Origin: Candidatus Pelagibacter sp.
GTDB lineage: Bacteria; Pseudomonadota; Alphaproteobacteria; Pelagibacterales; Pelagibacteraceae
Direction: 5' to 3'
Assembly: GCA_028103285.1 (NCBI GenBank)
Contig: JAOHNF010000001.1
Span: 1-64,000, forward strand
DNA: 64,000 bases
Part shown: positions 33,122 to 42,694 of the stretch, one piece after another
Numbering within the stretch: position 1 is the stretch's first letter
Layout: each line of letters begins with the position of its first letter
The notes under the pieces: model-generated
Told to the model about the DNA's origin: nothing
Database searches by the model: none
What the model saw: only the letters and a program-made list of their open reading frames with translations
Translations under genes and position numbers: made by a program

Positions 33122-34432
33122 ATGTTAAACAAATATTTTGAGTATAGAAAACACAAAACAAATTTTAAAACTGAAGTAATCGCTGGTGTAACGACTTTCC
33201 TTACAATGGCTTACATAATGTTTTTAAATCCCTTTATTCTCTCTGGCGAATTCGCTGGAACAGAAAAAGGTTTTTTTGATTTTGGAGCAGTGTTTACTGC
33301 AACAATCTTAGCAACGGCTGTGGCATGTTTTATAATGGCGTTCCACGGAAAAACTTGGCCAATAGGATTGGCACCTGGCATGGGTATCAATGCCTTTGTC
33401 GCTTACGGTGTAGTAGCGGGTATGGGGTACACTCCTCAAGCAGCCTTAGGTGCTGTTCTTGTAGCAGGTGTAATCTTTTTAGCTATTTCATTAACTCCTA
33501 TAAGAGCTTGGCTAATTAACTCAATTCCAAGAAGTCTTAAGCTTGGTATAGGTGCCGGTATAGGATTATTTTTAGCTATCATTGGTTTAGAAATAATGGG
33601 TGTGGTAGGAGATCATCCAGTTACACTTGTAACTCTAGGTGATATTAAAAATCCTTTAGTAATTTTGGCGTGCTTGGCTTTTGTTTTCATGGTTGTTTTA
33701 GAAAAAATGAAAATAAGAGGTAATATTATAATTGGCATTCTACTTTTTAGTATTATCGCTTGGGCTTCAGGTTTAGCTAAATTTAATGGTGTAGTGGGAT
33801 CAATTCCTCCAATGACATATTTATTTGAGTTTGATCTTAAAGCAGCTCTCTCTGCTGGTATGGCTTCTGTTGTCTTTACTTTATTGTTTATAGACTTTTT
33901 CGATACGGCTGGAACCTTAACTTCTGTAGCTAATGTTGCTGGTAAAGTTGATAAAAAAGGTAAAGTTCAAGATATAGATAAAGCGATGTTATCTGACAGT
34001 GTTGGAACAGTTGCTGGAGCAATGATGGGAACTACAACGGTTACAAGTTATGTAGAGTCTGGTGCAGGTGTTAAAGCTGGTGGCAGAACTGGTATGACTT
34101 CATTGGTTATTGGTGTTCTATTTTTAGCTTGCTTATTTTTTGCGCCTCTAGCAACAAGTCTACCTAAAGAAATTGATGGAGCCGCTTTACTATATGTTGC
34201 AATATTATTTGTAAGAAATATTACAGATATTGAATGGGACGATATAGCAGAGTCTGGTCCTGCTGTTCTTGCTATGATTGTTATGCCGCTTACATACAGC
34301 ATTAGTAACGGTATTGCTTTAGCTTTTATTGCTTATGCTTTAATTCAAATCTTTACTGGTAAGTTTGCTAAAACTTCTCCGGCGATTTGGGTAATTGCTG
34401 CAGCTAGTGTTTTAAGTTTTTACGTAGCTTAA
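33122..34432 (+). CDS. NCS2 purine permease (AzgA/GhxP type)
   Basis: This 436-residue inner-membrane carrier has about 14 transmembrane segments. Signatures of the AzgA branch are TEVIAGVTTFLTMAYIMFLNP near the start, WPIGLAPGMGINAFVAYG in TM3, LFIDFFDTAGTLTSVA, and GTTTVTSYVESGAGVKAGGRTG. It imports adenine, guanine or hypoxanthine with protons. A purine phosphoribosyltransferase gene faces it downstream, consistent with purine salvage. The start at 33122 is chosen from the GGAGG ribosome site. Confidence 0.9.
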   Translation: MLNKYFEYRKHKTNFKTEVIAGVTTFLTMAYIMFLNPFILSGEFAGTEKGFFDFGAVFTATILATAVACFIMAFHGKTWPIGLAPGMGINAFVAYGVVAGMGYTPQAALGAVLVAGVIFLAISLTPIRAWLINSIPRSLKLGIGAGIGLFLAIIGLEIMGVVGDHPVTLVTLGDIKNPLVILACLAFVFMVVLEKMKIRGNIIIGILLFSIIAWASGLAKFNGVVGSIPPMTYLFEFDLKAALSAGMASVVFTLLFIDFFDTAGTLTSVANVAGKVDKKGKVQDIDKAMLSDSVGTVAGAMMGTTTVTSYVESGAGVKAGGRTGMTSLVIGVLFLACLFFAPLATSLPKEIDGAALLYVAILFVRNITDIEWDDIAESGPAVLAMIVMPLTYSISNGIALAFIAYALIQIFTGKFAKTSPAIWVIAAASVLSFYVA

Positions 34433-34439
34433 ATATTTT

Positions 34440-34461
34440 AGGGCCGGTTAACGCTGGCCCT
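34440..34461. terminator. Bidirectional terminator-like hairpin
   Basis: AGGGCC and GGCCCT form a 6-bp core that extends inward by GU, GC and UG pairs to about 9 bp with a TAAC tetraloop. It fills the gap between convergent genes and is followed by TTT on the plus strand. It is the only convincing terminator in the window. Confidence 0.75.
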
Positions 34462-34989
34462 TTAACTTCCTTGATGTTTTTTAACTAAATCTTCAACTCT
34501 TACCTCTTCGTAATGTTCAAACGGCTGAACAATCCAAGGGTTGCTATCTAATTTTTCTGCACAATAATCCGGTTCAAATGTAGAAATTTTTTTCTTCCAG
34601 AGCACAGCAGTTTTAATTTCTTTAATGTTGCCAATTAGCGGAGGATACTTTCTCAACCAATCTATACTTTTATTAAGTGTTACTCCTGTATCAGATAAAT
34701 CATCACACAAAAGAATGTTTCCTCTCATTTCTTGGACAGTTGAACTCATTTCTCTTGAAAATACCAATTCCCCTTGTTGATCTTCAGTTCCTTCTCCTGA
34801 ATAGGACTCTACCGCTAAATATGCACATTTAAGTTTAAAAACTCTGCTCAAAACATCAATGATTGGTGCACCTCCACGCATGATTCCTATTAATATATCA
34901 GGCTTGAAGCCACTTTTATAAATTTGAATTGCTAATTTTTCTACGATTATATTATACTGCTTCCAATCAATAATAAGTTTATCTGCCAT
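34462..34989 (-). CDS. Purine phosphoribosyltransferase (xanthine/hypoxanthine type)
   Basis: This 175-residue type I PRTase joins PRPP to a purine base. The PRPP-binding motif is ILLCDDLSDTGVTL (92-105). The pyrophosphate loop region is IGIMRGGAPI, and the C-terminal WIVQPFE provides the base-stacking aromatic. It resembles Gpt-like enzymes and YfiP-type hypoxanthine PRTases. Its facing neighbour is the NCS2 purine carrier, so import and salvage are probably linked. Confidence 0.85.
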   Translation of the reverse strand: MADKLIIDWKQYNIIVEKLAIQIYKSGFKPDILIGIMRGGAPIIDVLSRVFKLKCAYLAVESYSGEGTEDQQGELVFSREMSSTVQEMRGNILLCDDLSDTGVTLNKSIDWLRKYPPLIGNIKEIKTAVLWKKKISTFEPDYCAEKLDSNPWIVQPFEHYEEVRVEDLVKKHQGS

Positions 34990-35022
34990 GAAAAAAATTA
35001 GTTTATTTTTAAGGAGTTGTAA

Positions 35023-35310
35023 ATGAAAGGTTATATAGTTTGTGTTTATAAGAGCATCAGTAGTAAGGAAAAGTTAAAAGAATATGCTGTAAAAGCTAGA
35101 GACGCTGTTGAAAAGTATAAGGGAAAATTTCTAATTAGAGGCGGCAAAACAACAACAAATGAAGGCAAAGAATCACCTAGAACAGTTATTATAGAGTTTC
35201 CATCTTACGATGAGGCAAATTTATTTTACAATTCTAAAGAATATCAAGAAGCACATGAAGTCTTAAAAGGTCACGCAGTGCGTCATCACCAGACTATTGA
35301 AGGCTCTTAG
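35023..35310 (+). CDS. DUF1330 family protein
   Basis: This 95-residue dimeric alpha/beta-barrel protein has the DUF1330 pattern: KGYIVCVYKSI, a YAVKARDAVEKYKGKFLIRGG turn, and VIIEFPSYDEANLFYNSKEYQEA. The biochemical role of the family is unknown. An AAGGAG Shine-Dalgarno sits 6 bases before the ATG, stronger than at most genes here. It overlaps the convergent alkA-like gene by 4 bases. Confidence 0.88.
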   Translation: MKGYIVCVYKSISSKEKLKEYAVKARDAVEKYKGKFLIRGGKTTTNEGKESPRTVIIEFPSYDEANLFYNSKEYQEAHEVLKGHAVRHHQTIEGS

Positions 35311-35933
35311 TATTGAATGGGTTCATTATCAATAGATCTCCAAAGATACCAGGTTGCAACTGAACAATATGGTGTAAATTTTTTATATAGTTTTTCTAGA
35401 AAACTTTTTGGTGGAAAATATTTTTTTTTATAGTTATTAGAAACAGCTCTTAATAATCCTATATCTTGAAGTGGCCAAATATTTGATCGATTAAATGTAA
35501 ATAGCAAAATCATCTCAGCCGACCAACGTCCAATTTGCCTAAGCTCTGATAAATACTCGATAGCTTCTTCATCGGTCATTTTTTTTATAAGACCTGGCTT
35601 AAAACTTTTGTTCAATGTTCTCTTGGCTAAATCTTTAATGCCTTTTACTTTTTGCCTGCTTAACCCACAACTCTTTAAACTATTAAAAGACAATTTACTT
35701 ACGACTTTTACATTTATTTTATTTTTACATTTTTTCTTAAATTTTAGAAATACTGAATTCGCTGCCGCTACACTTATTTGTTGACCAACGATGCTTTTAC
35801 AAAGAGAGAAAAAAACATCATTACGAGTAACGAGATTGCCATCTTTATAATTATTAATGAGGGCTTTCATCACTTTATCTCTTTTAGATAAAATTCGTTT
35901 AGCTTTAGCCCAATATTTTGGAGCTTTACTCAT
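35307..35933 (-). CDS. DNA-3-methyladenine glycosylase (AlkA-like, HhH-GPD)
   Basis: This 208-residue base-excision repair glycosylase has the helix-hairpin-helix at about 129-145 (LSELRQIGRWSAEMIL) and the catalytic Asp157 in WPLQDIGL. The N-terminal FFSLCKSIVGQQISVAAANSV is typical. It removes alkylated purines such as 3-methyladenine. It lacks the iron-sulfur cysteines of Nth/MutY. It overlaps the upstream EamA gene by 4 bases. Confidence 0.88.
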   Translation of the reverse strand: MSKAPKYWAKAKRILSKRDKVMKALINNYKDGNLVTRNDVFFSLCKSIVGQQISVAAANSVFLKFKKKCKNKINVKVVSKLSFNSLKSCGLSRQKVKGIKDLAKRTLNKSFKPGLIKKMTDEEAIEYLSELRQIGRWSAEMILLFTFNRSNIWPLQDIGLLRAVSNNYKKKYFPPKSFLEKLYKKFTPYCSVATWYLWRSIDNEPIQY

Positions 35934-36811
35934 GTTCTGGGAGCAACAATTTGTTTTTTTAATTTATTTTCTCTAATAAAGATAACCAATGAACTAATGA
36001 TTACTAATCCTGCTCCTAGCAATGTTAGTAGTTTTGGCACCTCACTCCATATAAAAAATCCAAAAATAATTGCAAAAACTAGACTTAAATATTTAATTGG
36101 TGTTACTAAAGAAGCTTCTGCTAATCTGTAGCTTTGAGTAAGCAATAAATTAGCAACACTCCCACATAAACCGAGTATAAAAAATAATAAAAAATCAAAT
36201 GGCGTTGGCATAATCCAGTCTGTAAAAAACATTGTACTTAACCCTAAGGCTGCGCATAAAAAAGTAAAATAAAAAGCAATTGTATAATTTGGTTCTGTTT
36301 TAGACAAAGACCTTACACTAATTGCAACGCAGGCAAAAAATATACAAAATATTACTGGAGTTATGTAATAATAATTTAAGCCTGTAAAGGCGGGTTGAAT
36401 AATTAACAACATTCCTAAAAATCCTAAAAAAACTGCTGACCATCTTTTAATTCCAACCCTTTCAGATAAAAAAATTATTGATGCTATCGTTACGAATATT
36501 GGTCCTCCAAAAGTTAAAGATACAACATCGGCTAAAGGTAATTCTCTTAACCCAAAAAATAATGCAATAATTGCTAAAGCACCACTTATAGCTCTAAATG
36601 CATGAAGTCCTGGACGCGATGTTTTATAAAAAGAAAAAAGTTTATTTTTTGGAATGATAAAAAAGATAGGAATAAAACCAATAAAAAATCTTAAAAACAA
36701 AACCTGTCCAATTGGATAGTAATCTAACCATTTGACACAAATATCCATGATGGAAAAGCATATTACGCTTCCAACCATGTACAATACGCCTATTTGATTT
36801 TGTGTTAACAA
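35930..36811 (-). CDS. DMT-superfamily permease (EamA family)
   Basis: This 293-residue membrane protein has about 10 helices arranged as two EamA repeats. Features include LRFFIGFIPIFFI in the first repeat and VTPIKYLSLVFAIIFGFFIWSE near the end of the second, with a basic C-terminus. The substrate (metabolite or drug export, or carnitine/SAM-like uptake) cannot be told. It is co-directional with the alkA-like gene. Confidence 0.85.
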   Translation of the reverse strand: MLTQNQIGVLYMVGSVICFSIMDICVKWLDYYPIGQVLFLRFFIGFIPIFFIIPKNKLFSFYKTSRPGLHAFRAISGALAIIALFFGLRELPLADVVSLTFGGPIFVTIASIIFLSERVGIKRWSAVFLGFLGMLLIIQPAFTGLNYYYITPVIFCIFFACVAISVRSLSKTEPNYTIAFYFTFLCAALGLSTMFFTDWIMPTPFDFLLFFILGLCGSVANLLLTQSYRLAEASLVTPIKYLSLVFAIIFGFFIWSEVPKLLTLLGAGLVIISSLVIFIRENKLKKQIVAPRT

Positions 36812-36846
36812 TTTTATATCCTTATTTTTTTTATCATAAATAACTT

Positions 36847-37293
36847 ATGCAGAAATGTACACTTGCTCTTGGCTGTTTTTGGAAACCTGAGGAAAACTTT
36901 AAAAATAAACCAGGAATATTAGAAACTGAAGTTGGTTACACCGGTGGCGTGAATTCGAACGTATCTTATGAAGAAGTTTGTACCGGCAACTCTGGACATG
37001 CCGAAGTTGTAAGATTAACATTTGATGAAAGTAAAATTTCATTCAAAAAAATTTTGGATCTATTTTTTAAAATGCACGATCCAACTCAAAAAGATATGCA
37101 ATACCCAGATGTTGGAAATCAGTATAGAAGTGAAATTTTTTATGAGACAGATAAACAAAAGCAAGAAGCTTCTGAGGTTTTAAATGAATTTAATAAAAAA
37201 TTAGATGGTAAAATACAAACAAATATTTCAAAATTAAACAACTATTGTAAAGCCGAAGAATATCATCAAAAATATATAGAAAAAAATAGATAA
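36847..37293 (+). CDS. msrA: Peptide methionine sulfoxide reductase A
   Basis: This 148-residue enzyme repairs methionine-S-sulfoxide. The catalytic Cys10 lies in LALGCFWKPEENF; the family usually has GCFWGxE, so Lys-Pro replaces the Gly. EVGYTGG, SGHAEVVRLTFD, DPTQKDMQYPDVGNQYRS and AEEYHQKY are standard blocks. A resolving cysteine may be Cys136 (NYCKAEEYH). It overlaps the sulfurtransferase start by one base. Confidence 0.92.
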   Translation: MQKCTLALGCFWKPEENFKNKPGILETEVGYTGGVNSNVSYEEVCTGNSGHAEVVRLTFDESKISFKKILDLFFKMHDPTQKDMQYPDVGNQYRSEIFYETDKQKQEASEVLNEFNKKLDGKIQTNISKLNNYCKAEEYHQKYIEKNR

Positions 37294-38111
37294 TGAATCA
37301 GTTGGTTTCAACAGAATGGTTGGATAAACATTTAGATAAAGTAAAAGTACTAGATGCAAGTTGGCATCTTCCTAATGTAGAAAGAAATGCTTTAGAAGAA
37401 TACGAATCAAATCACATTACTAACTCTATTTTTTTTGACTTAGATAAAAATTCTAATCAAAACACTAACCTGCCCCATATGCTTCCTTCTATAAAAGAAT
37501 GGAAGAGCATTGTTTCAAATATAGGTATAAATAATTCTGATCACATAATTGTTTATGATAACTCTGATGTCTTTAGTTCATGTAGAGTTTGGTATACATT
37601 TTTATATTTTGGCCATAACCCTGATCTCGTATCAGTATTGGATGGAAATTTTAAAAAATGGATAAATGAAAAACGCTCGACTACAAAAGAGATAATGAAA
37701 ATTTATAAATCTAATTATGCTGCAAACGAAGACTTTCAGCTTGTTTTAAATAAAGATCAAATTAATAAAAATATAATTAATAAAAAATTTCAGCTAATAG
37801 ACGCAAGAGGTGAACAAAGATTCTTAGGTTTGCAACCTGAACCTAGAAAAGAACTTAAAAGTGGCAGCATAAAAGGATCTAAAAATTTACCTTTTTTAGA
37901 ACTAGTCAATATTAAAGAAGGTAGAACTTTTAAAAAAAAAGAAGAGCTAATTAAAATTTTTAAAGAAAGACAAATTTTAATAGATCAAGAGATGGCTTTT
38001 ACTTGTGGTTCGGGAGTAACAGCGTGTATTTTAGGTCTAGCTAATTCTATTATAAGTGGTAAAAAACCACTTATCTACGACGGATCGTGGGCAGAATACG
38101 GATTAAATTAA
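37293..38111 (+). CDS. sseA: Two-domain sulfurtransferase (3-mercaptopyruvate/thiosulfate type)
   Basis: This 272-residue protein has two rhodanese domains. The N-terminal one is inactive (VKVLDASWHLPN start, IVYDNSDVFSSCRVWYTF). The C-terminal one has the active-site cysteine in TCGSGVTACILG. The CGSGVTA loop indicates 3-mercaptopyruvate sulfurtransferase, which moves sulfur to thiols or cyanide. It shares one base with msrA, suggesting a small sulfur/redox operon. Confidence 0.88.
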   Translation: MNQLVSTEWLDKHLDKVKVLDASWHLPNVERNALEEYESNHITNSIFFDLDKNSNQNTNLPHMLPSIKEWKSIVSNIGINNSDHIIVYDNSDVFSSCRVWYTFLYFGHNPDLVSVLDGNFKKWINEKRSTTKEIMKIYKSNYAANEDFQLVLNKDQINKNIINKKFQLIDARGEQRFLGLQPEPRKELKSGSIKGSKNLPFLELVNIKEGRTFKKKEELIKIFKERQILIDQEMAFTCGSGVTACILGLANSIISGKKPLIYDGSWAEYGLN

Positions 38112-38116
38112 AAAAT

Positions 38117-38989
38117 ATGAAGACCTCTACTAAAATTAAAACGTTTTTAATAATTTTCTTTATAACTATTTTTGCGGTTATAGCGGCTAGACATTTTATT
38201 GGACTGCATTTTAAAAAAAAATTTAGTGTTAGACCGGCACCTGGAGTTATAGTTACTACCGTTGAAGAGTCACTTTTTTATAAAAGCATTGAGACATTTG
38301 GTACTGCTATTGCGCAAAATTCAAAGACTTATAGAGTAAGAGCAAGCGAAATTGCGGGAAAACTTAATATTGAAAATAGATTCGTTAAAAAAGACGAGAC
38401 TATTTTAACACTTAAAGATGGCGAGGAACTTAAAGCTGATTTTGCTGGAAAGGTTGGAAAAAGAGAAATAGCTCAAGGTGTACTAGGTTCGGAAAGTCTA
38501 ATAATTACTTTAGATGATCTTAAGAAGATTGTAATAGATATTAAAGTTCCTGAAAATTATGTGGGTATTTTAAAACCCGGTCTAAAAGCAGAAGTCTCGA
38601 GTTCAGCTTTTAAAAAAAACTTTAGTGGAAAAATTGAGACTATTAGTTCTAGAATAGACCCATCTACAAGATCGATACTTTCTAGAATAATAGTTGATAA
38701 TTCAAAATTTGAAATAATACCTGGCCAACTAATGACTGTTAAAATTATCTACGATGAAATAAATCAGATTGGTGTGCCTGAGAGTGCTGTAACTATTCAA
38801 GGAAATACTGCTTTTGTTTATATAGTCAACAATGAAACTGTAGAAAAAAAAGATATTAAAATTGGAAAAAGAAATTTTGGTAAAGTGTCTGTTTTATCTG
38901 GAATAAGTAAAGGAGACATAGTTATTGCAGAAGGGGTTTCTAAGGTTAGAAATAAAGTTAAAGTCAAAATTATTACACCAAAAAAATAA
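38117..38989 (+). CDS. RND efflux periplasmic adaptor (HlyD/MFP family)
   Basis: This protein of about 290 residues has an N-terminal membrane anchor (about 6-26) and the membrane-fusion beta-barrel and lipoyl parts (ENRFVKKDETILTLKDGEELKADFAGKVG, IDIKVPENYVGILKPGLKAEV). The helical hairpin is very short or absent, as in adaptors of the MexH/YegM-like short class. The start at 38117 follows the sseA stop by 5 bases; the longer frame from 38087 would add ten charged residues before the anchor. It directly precedes its RND pump. Confidence 0.85.
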   Translation: MKTSTKIKTFLIIFFITIFAVIAARHFIGLHFKKKFSVRPAPGVIVTTVEESLFYKSIETFGTAIAQNSKTYRVRASEIAGKLNIENRFVKKDETILTLKDGEELKADFAGKVGKREIAQGVLGSESLIITLDDLKKIVIDIKVPENYVGILKPGLKAEVSSSAFKKNFSGKIETISSRIDPSTRSILSRIIVDNSKFEIIPGQLMTVKIIYDEINQIGVPESAVTIQGNTAFVYIVNNETVEKKDIKIGKRNFGKVSVLSGISKGDIVIAEGVSKVRNKVKVKIITPKK

Positions 38990-41900
38990 ATGTTCTTAAC
39001 TGATCTATCAATTAAAAGACCTGTTGTAGCCTCGGTAATGAGTTTAGTGCTTGTAATTTTTGGTCTTGTAACATTTCAAGAAATTCCAACAGACGAACTT
39101 CCAGATCTTCAGCCTCCTATAGTAACGATACAAACAGAATATAAAGGTGCTTCCGCTGAAATTGTTGATACACAAATTACTCAAAAAATTGAGGATTTTG
39201 TTGGAGGTACGCCTGGTTTAGAGACAATTGATTCTTTTAGTGAAGATGAAAGTTCAAGAATAACATTAACTTTTGAAACTAATCTTGATCTAGACGATGT
39301 AGCTAACGATGTTAGAAGTTCTGTATCAAGAGTATTAGATAATTTGCCTGATGGTGCTGAACAACCAGAAATATTTAAACAAAGTGCAGGTATGCGAACT
39401 ACAATGTGGTTATCTTTTAGTTCTGAAACAATGTCAGATTTAGAATTAACAGATTATGCAGATAGATTTTTAACTGACACTTTTTCTACAGTTGAGGGTG
39501 TTGGAAGAGTTCGTTTGGGAGGTCAAAGAGAGTTATCCTTAAGAGTATGGTTGGACCCTATAGCTCTAGCTGCGAGAGATTTAACTACACAAGAAGTTGA
39601 GTCAGTTTTAAGAAAAGAAAACATAGAGTTTCCTGCGGGTAGAATTGAATCTAAAGATATTGATTTAACAATAAAACTAGATAAGGCTTATAATAATTTA
39701 GAAAATTATAAAAATTTACCTTTAAAAAGATCGCCTGATGGATCAATTATAACTTTATCGGATGTTGCTAGAGTAGAATTAGGCGCTGAATCTACAAGAA
39801 CTTTATTTAAAGGTAATGGAAAACAAGTTGTCGGAATAGGAATATATCAGCAATCCGATGCCAATACTATTAAAGTTGCTGATGGAATAATAAAGAAAAT
39901 AAAAGAACTAAGACCGAGTTTACCTCCTGGAACAACTTTAGAGGTATCATTTAATAGAAGTAATTACATTAAAGCAGCAATTAAAGAAGTCTATAAAACC
40001 CTAGCTATCGCTTTAATTTTAGTAACAATTATTATTTACTTATTTCTGGGAAATATAAGAGCTCTAGTAGTTCCACTAGTGGCTTTGCCTGTTTCTTTAA
40101 TCTCAACTTTTTTAGCAATTTATATTTTTGATTTTTCTATAAATCTTTTTACGCTAATGGCTTTAGTTTTGGCTATTGGAATTGTAGTAGACGACGCAAT
40201 AGTTATGCTGGAAAATATAGTCAGAAGAATTGAGCTTGGTGATACTCCTTTAGTGGCAGCTTATAAAGGGGCAAAGCAAGTTTCATTTGCAATTGTTGCA
40301 ACTACTGTTGTCTTGGTGGCTGTATTTGTGCCATTGATTTTTATTAAAGGAATTACAGGAGTCTTATTTACACAAACAGCAATAACTCTTGCTTCAGCAG
40401 TAGTAATTTCAAGTTTTGTGGCTTTATCATTAAGCCCAATGTTGGCTAGCAAGTTTTTAAAAAAAAATATGAACAAGTCAAAGATCGTATTGAAATTTGA
40501 AAAATTCCTAAAAAATCTGACTCAACTTTATAAAATTTCATTACTTGGCTGGATAAAAAAAAAGACAACTATAACAATTTTTTTATTAGCAACTTTAGCA
40601 TTAACTATTTTCTTTTTTAATTTTATAAAAAAAGAATTAATTGCGCCTGAAGATAGGGGTGCATTTTTTGTTATTGTTAAAGCGCCCCAAGGATCTGGGT
40701 TCAATTTTACAAAAGATAGGGCAGAGGACATTGAAAAATTATTACTTCCAAATGTTGGTAATGGAGAATACAGAAAACTAATTATGAGGGTTCCAGGATT
40801 TGGAAAATCAGCTAAACAAGTTAACAGTGGGTTTATAATAGTTCTTCTTGAACCTTGGAAAAAAAGAGATCGTCATGGTGTGGAAATAATGAGAGAATCA
40901 TTTGGTAAAATTTCTCAAGTTCCTGGAGTCCTAGCTTTTCCTATAATGCCTCAAGGAATTAGGACTGGCGGTATTGAGAGTCCTGTTCAATTTGTAATTT
41001 TAGGTAATACTTATGATCAACTTATTGAATGGAAAGATATTATAAAAAGAGAGGCAAGAAAAAATCCAGGGTTAACATCAATACAAGATGATTTTGATCT
41101 AAACAAACCTCAATTAAATGTAAAAATAGACCAGAAAAAAGCGGCAGACTTAGGTGTATCAACTGAAGACATTGGTAAAACTATCGAAACAATTTTTGGT
41201 TCCAGACGAGTAACTAATTTTACTCAAGATGGAAAAGAATATTCTATTATTTTACAGGGAGATATTAAAGATAGACAAGAACCCGAAAGTATTAGTAAAG
41301 TTTTTGTGAGATCAAAAAATAATAGTAAGCTCGTATCAATTTCTAATCTGGTTTCATATAATGAAGAAGGTCAATCCCCTTTTTTAGCAAGATACAATAG
41401 ACAAAAAGCAGTGACAATTTCAGCAAGACTTGTTGGAGATTATTCTTTAGATGAAGCTTTAAAATTTTTAGTTAACGTTGTTGAAGAAAACACCCCGTTA
41501 GCTAAAATTGCTTACAAAGGTGAGAGTGAAGAATATAAAGAGACAAATACAGAACTGTATGTAATTTTCGCGTTAGCTCTAATAACAGCTTATCTTGCAA
41601 TGTGCGCTCAATTTGAAAGCTGGAAACATCCGTTAACAATTATGTTAACAGTTCCGATGGCTATACTCGGTGGTCTACTAGGTCTCTTGGTGGTCGGATC
41701 TTCGTTAAATGTTTACAGTCAAATAGCTTTGATTATTCTCATTGGGCTATCAGCCAAAAATGGAATTTTAATTGTAGAATTTGCTAATCAGCTAAGAAAA
41801 GAAGGAAAGAATATTGAGGTTGCTGTATTTGAAGCTGCCTCGATAAGATTAAGACCAATTCTTATGACAAGTTTATCTACTATAATTGGAGTACTACCAT

Positions 41901-42085
41901 TAATAATTGGAACTGGGCCAGGTGCAGCAAGTAGACTTACCGTTGGCATCACTATATTTGGCGGAATGTTATTCTCTACTTTTTTTACCCTTTATGTTAT
42001 TCCGACAATTTATACTATTCTTGGAAAAAATACAAAAAGAATAGATGCCATAGAAATAGACTTAAATGAGCAACTTAAAAAATAA
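38990..42085 (+). CDS. RND family efflux transporter permease (AcrB/MexF-like)
   Basis: This 1031-residue protein has the 12-helix RND layout with two large periplasmic loops. The proton-relay acidic pair Asp401-Asp402 lies in GIVVDDAIVMLENIVRR, the signature of hydrophobe/amphiphile exporters. FLTDLSIKRPVVASVMSLVL opens TM1, and AQFESWKHPLTIMLTVPMAILGG opens the second half. No outer-membrane TolC gene is adjacent, so it would use a shared one. The start abuts the adaptor stop. The 3' end overlaps the convergent SLT-like gene by 11 bases. Confidence 0.93.
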   Translation: MFLTDLSIKRPVVASVMSLVLVIFGLVTFQEIPTDELPDLQPPIVTIQTEYKGASAEIVDTQITQKIEDFVGGTPGLETIDSFSEDESSRITLTFETNLDLDDVANDVRSSVSRVLDNLPDGAEQPEIFKQSAGMRTTMWLSFSSETMSDLELTDYADRFLTDTFSTVEGVGRVRLGGQRELSLRVWLDPIALAARDLTTQEVESVLRKENIEFPAGRIESKDIDLTIKLDKAYNNLENYKNLPLKRSPDGSIITLSDVARVELGAESTRTLFKGNGKQVVGIGIYQQSDANTIKVADGIIKKIKELRPSLPPGTTLEVSFNRSNYIKAAIKEVYKTLAIALILVTIIIYLFLGNIRALVVPLVALPVSLISTFLAIYIFDFSINLFTLMALVLAIGIVVDDAIVMLENIVRRIELGDTPLVAAYKGAKQVSFAIVATTVVLVAVFVPLIFIKGITGVLFTQTAITLASAVVISSFVALSLSPMLASKFLKKNMNKSKIVLKFEKFLKNLTQLYKISLLGWIKKKTTITIFLLATLALTIFFFNFIKKELIAPEDRGAFFVIVKAPQGSGFNFTKDRAEDIEKLLLPNVGNGEYRKLIMRVPGFGKSAKQVNSGFIIVLLEPWKKRDRHGVEIMRESFGKISQVPGVLAFPIMPQGIRTGGIESPVQFVILGNTYDQLIEWKDIIKREARKNPGLTSIQDDFDLNKPQLNVKIDQKKAADLGVSTEDIGKTIETIFGSRRVTNFTQDGKEYSIILQGDIKDRQEPESISKVFVRSKNNSKLVSISNLVSYNEEGQSPFLARYNRQKAVTISARLVGDYSLDEALKFLVNVVEENTPLAKIAYKGESEEYKETNTELYVIFALALITAYLAMCAQFESWKHPLTIMLTVPMAILGGLLGLLVVGSSLNVYSQIALIILIGLSAKNGILIVEFANQLRKEGKNIEVAVFEAASIRLRPILMTSLSTIIGVLPLIIGTGPGAASRLTVGITIFGGMLFSTFFTLYVIPTIYTILGKNTKRIDAIEIDLNEQLKK

Positions 42086-42680
42086 TATATTTATTTTTAT
42101 CAAGATTTTTTTTGCAAAGGGTAAGTTGTTTTCTATATTTATTAGCTGTATCTTTGACTGACTTAGCATAAATAACCGCTTTTTTATCTTTTGAATAATT
42201 TTTATAATCTCCCCAACCTTTATAATAAGCAAGGTACTGTCTAAAAGTATCTTTTTTGGAAATTTTTAAAATTTTATTTGTTTTATGAATATACCATCCA
42301 ATGAAATCAACTGAGTCTTTAAACCTTGCTCTAGTTGCTAAAGGACTATTTGTTTCTTTTTTATACTGCTCCCAAGTTCCAACAACTGCTTGAGAATATC
42401 CAAACGAACTTGAAGGTCTTTTAAAAGGAATAACTTTAAATAATTTTCTACGTGGTGGTTTTGCGAGCCAATTAAAATCGCTCTCTTTTTTTACAAAAGC
42501 TAATTGTAAATGAATAGGTGCACCCCATTTCTCGTAAGATAATTTTGCATGTTTATACCAGAGATACCTTTCCTCAAAAATTGCACAACTGTTTTGAGTA
42601 TTTTTAGGAACTGAGGAACATCCAGCTAATATAAAAAATATTAAAACTAGTAAATTTTTTCTAAAAAGAATCACTAACAA
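42075..42680 (-). CDS. Transglycosylase SLT-like lipoprotein
   Basis: This 201-residue protein has a lipoprotein signal ending LAGC (Cys21). The SLT-like fold shows a catalytic glutamate candidate, Glu66, in FVKKESDFNW, then FGYSQAVVGTWEQYKKE and a late YLAYYKGWGDY. It would cleave peptidoglycan glycan strands or act in turnover at the envelope. A SPVP-type linker is absent. Family assignment rests on these motifs. Confidence 0.75.
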   Translation of the reverse strand: MLVILFRKNLLVLIFFILAGCSSVPKNTQNSCAIFEERYLWYKHAKLSYEKWGAPIHLQLAFVKKESDFNWLAKPPRRKLFKVIPFKRPSSSFGYSQAVVGTWEQYKKETNSPLATRARFKDSVDFIGWYIHKTNKILKISKKDTFRQYLAYYKGWGDYKNYSKDKKAVIYAKSVKDTANKYRKQLTLCKKNLDKNKYIIF

Positions 42681-42694
42681 ACTTATACTAAAAT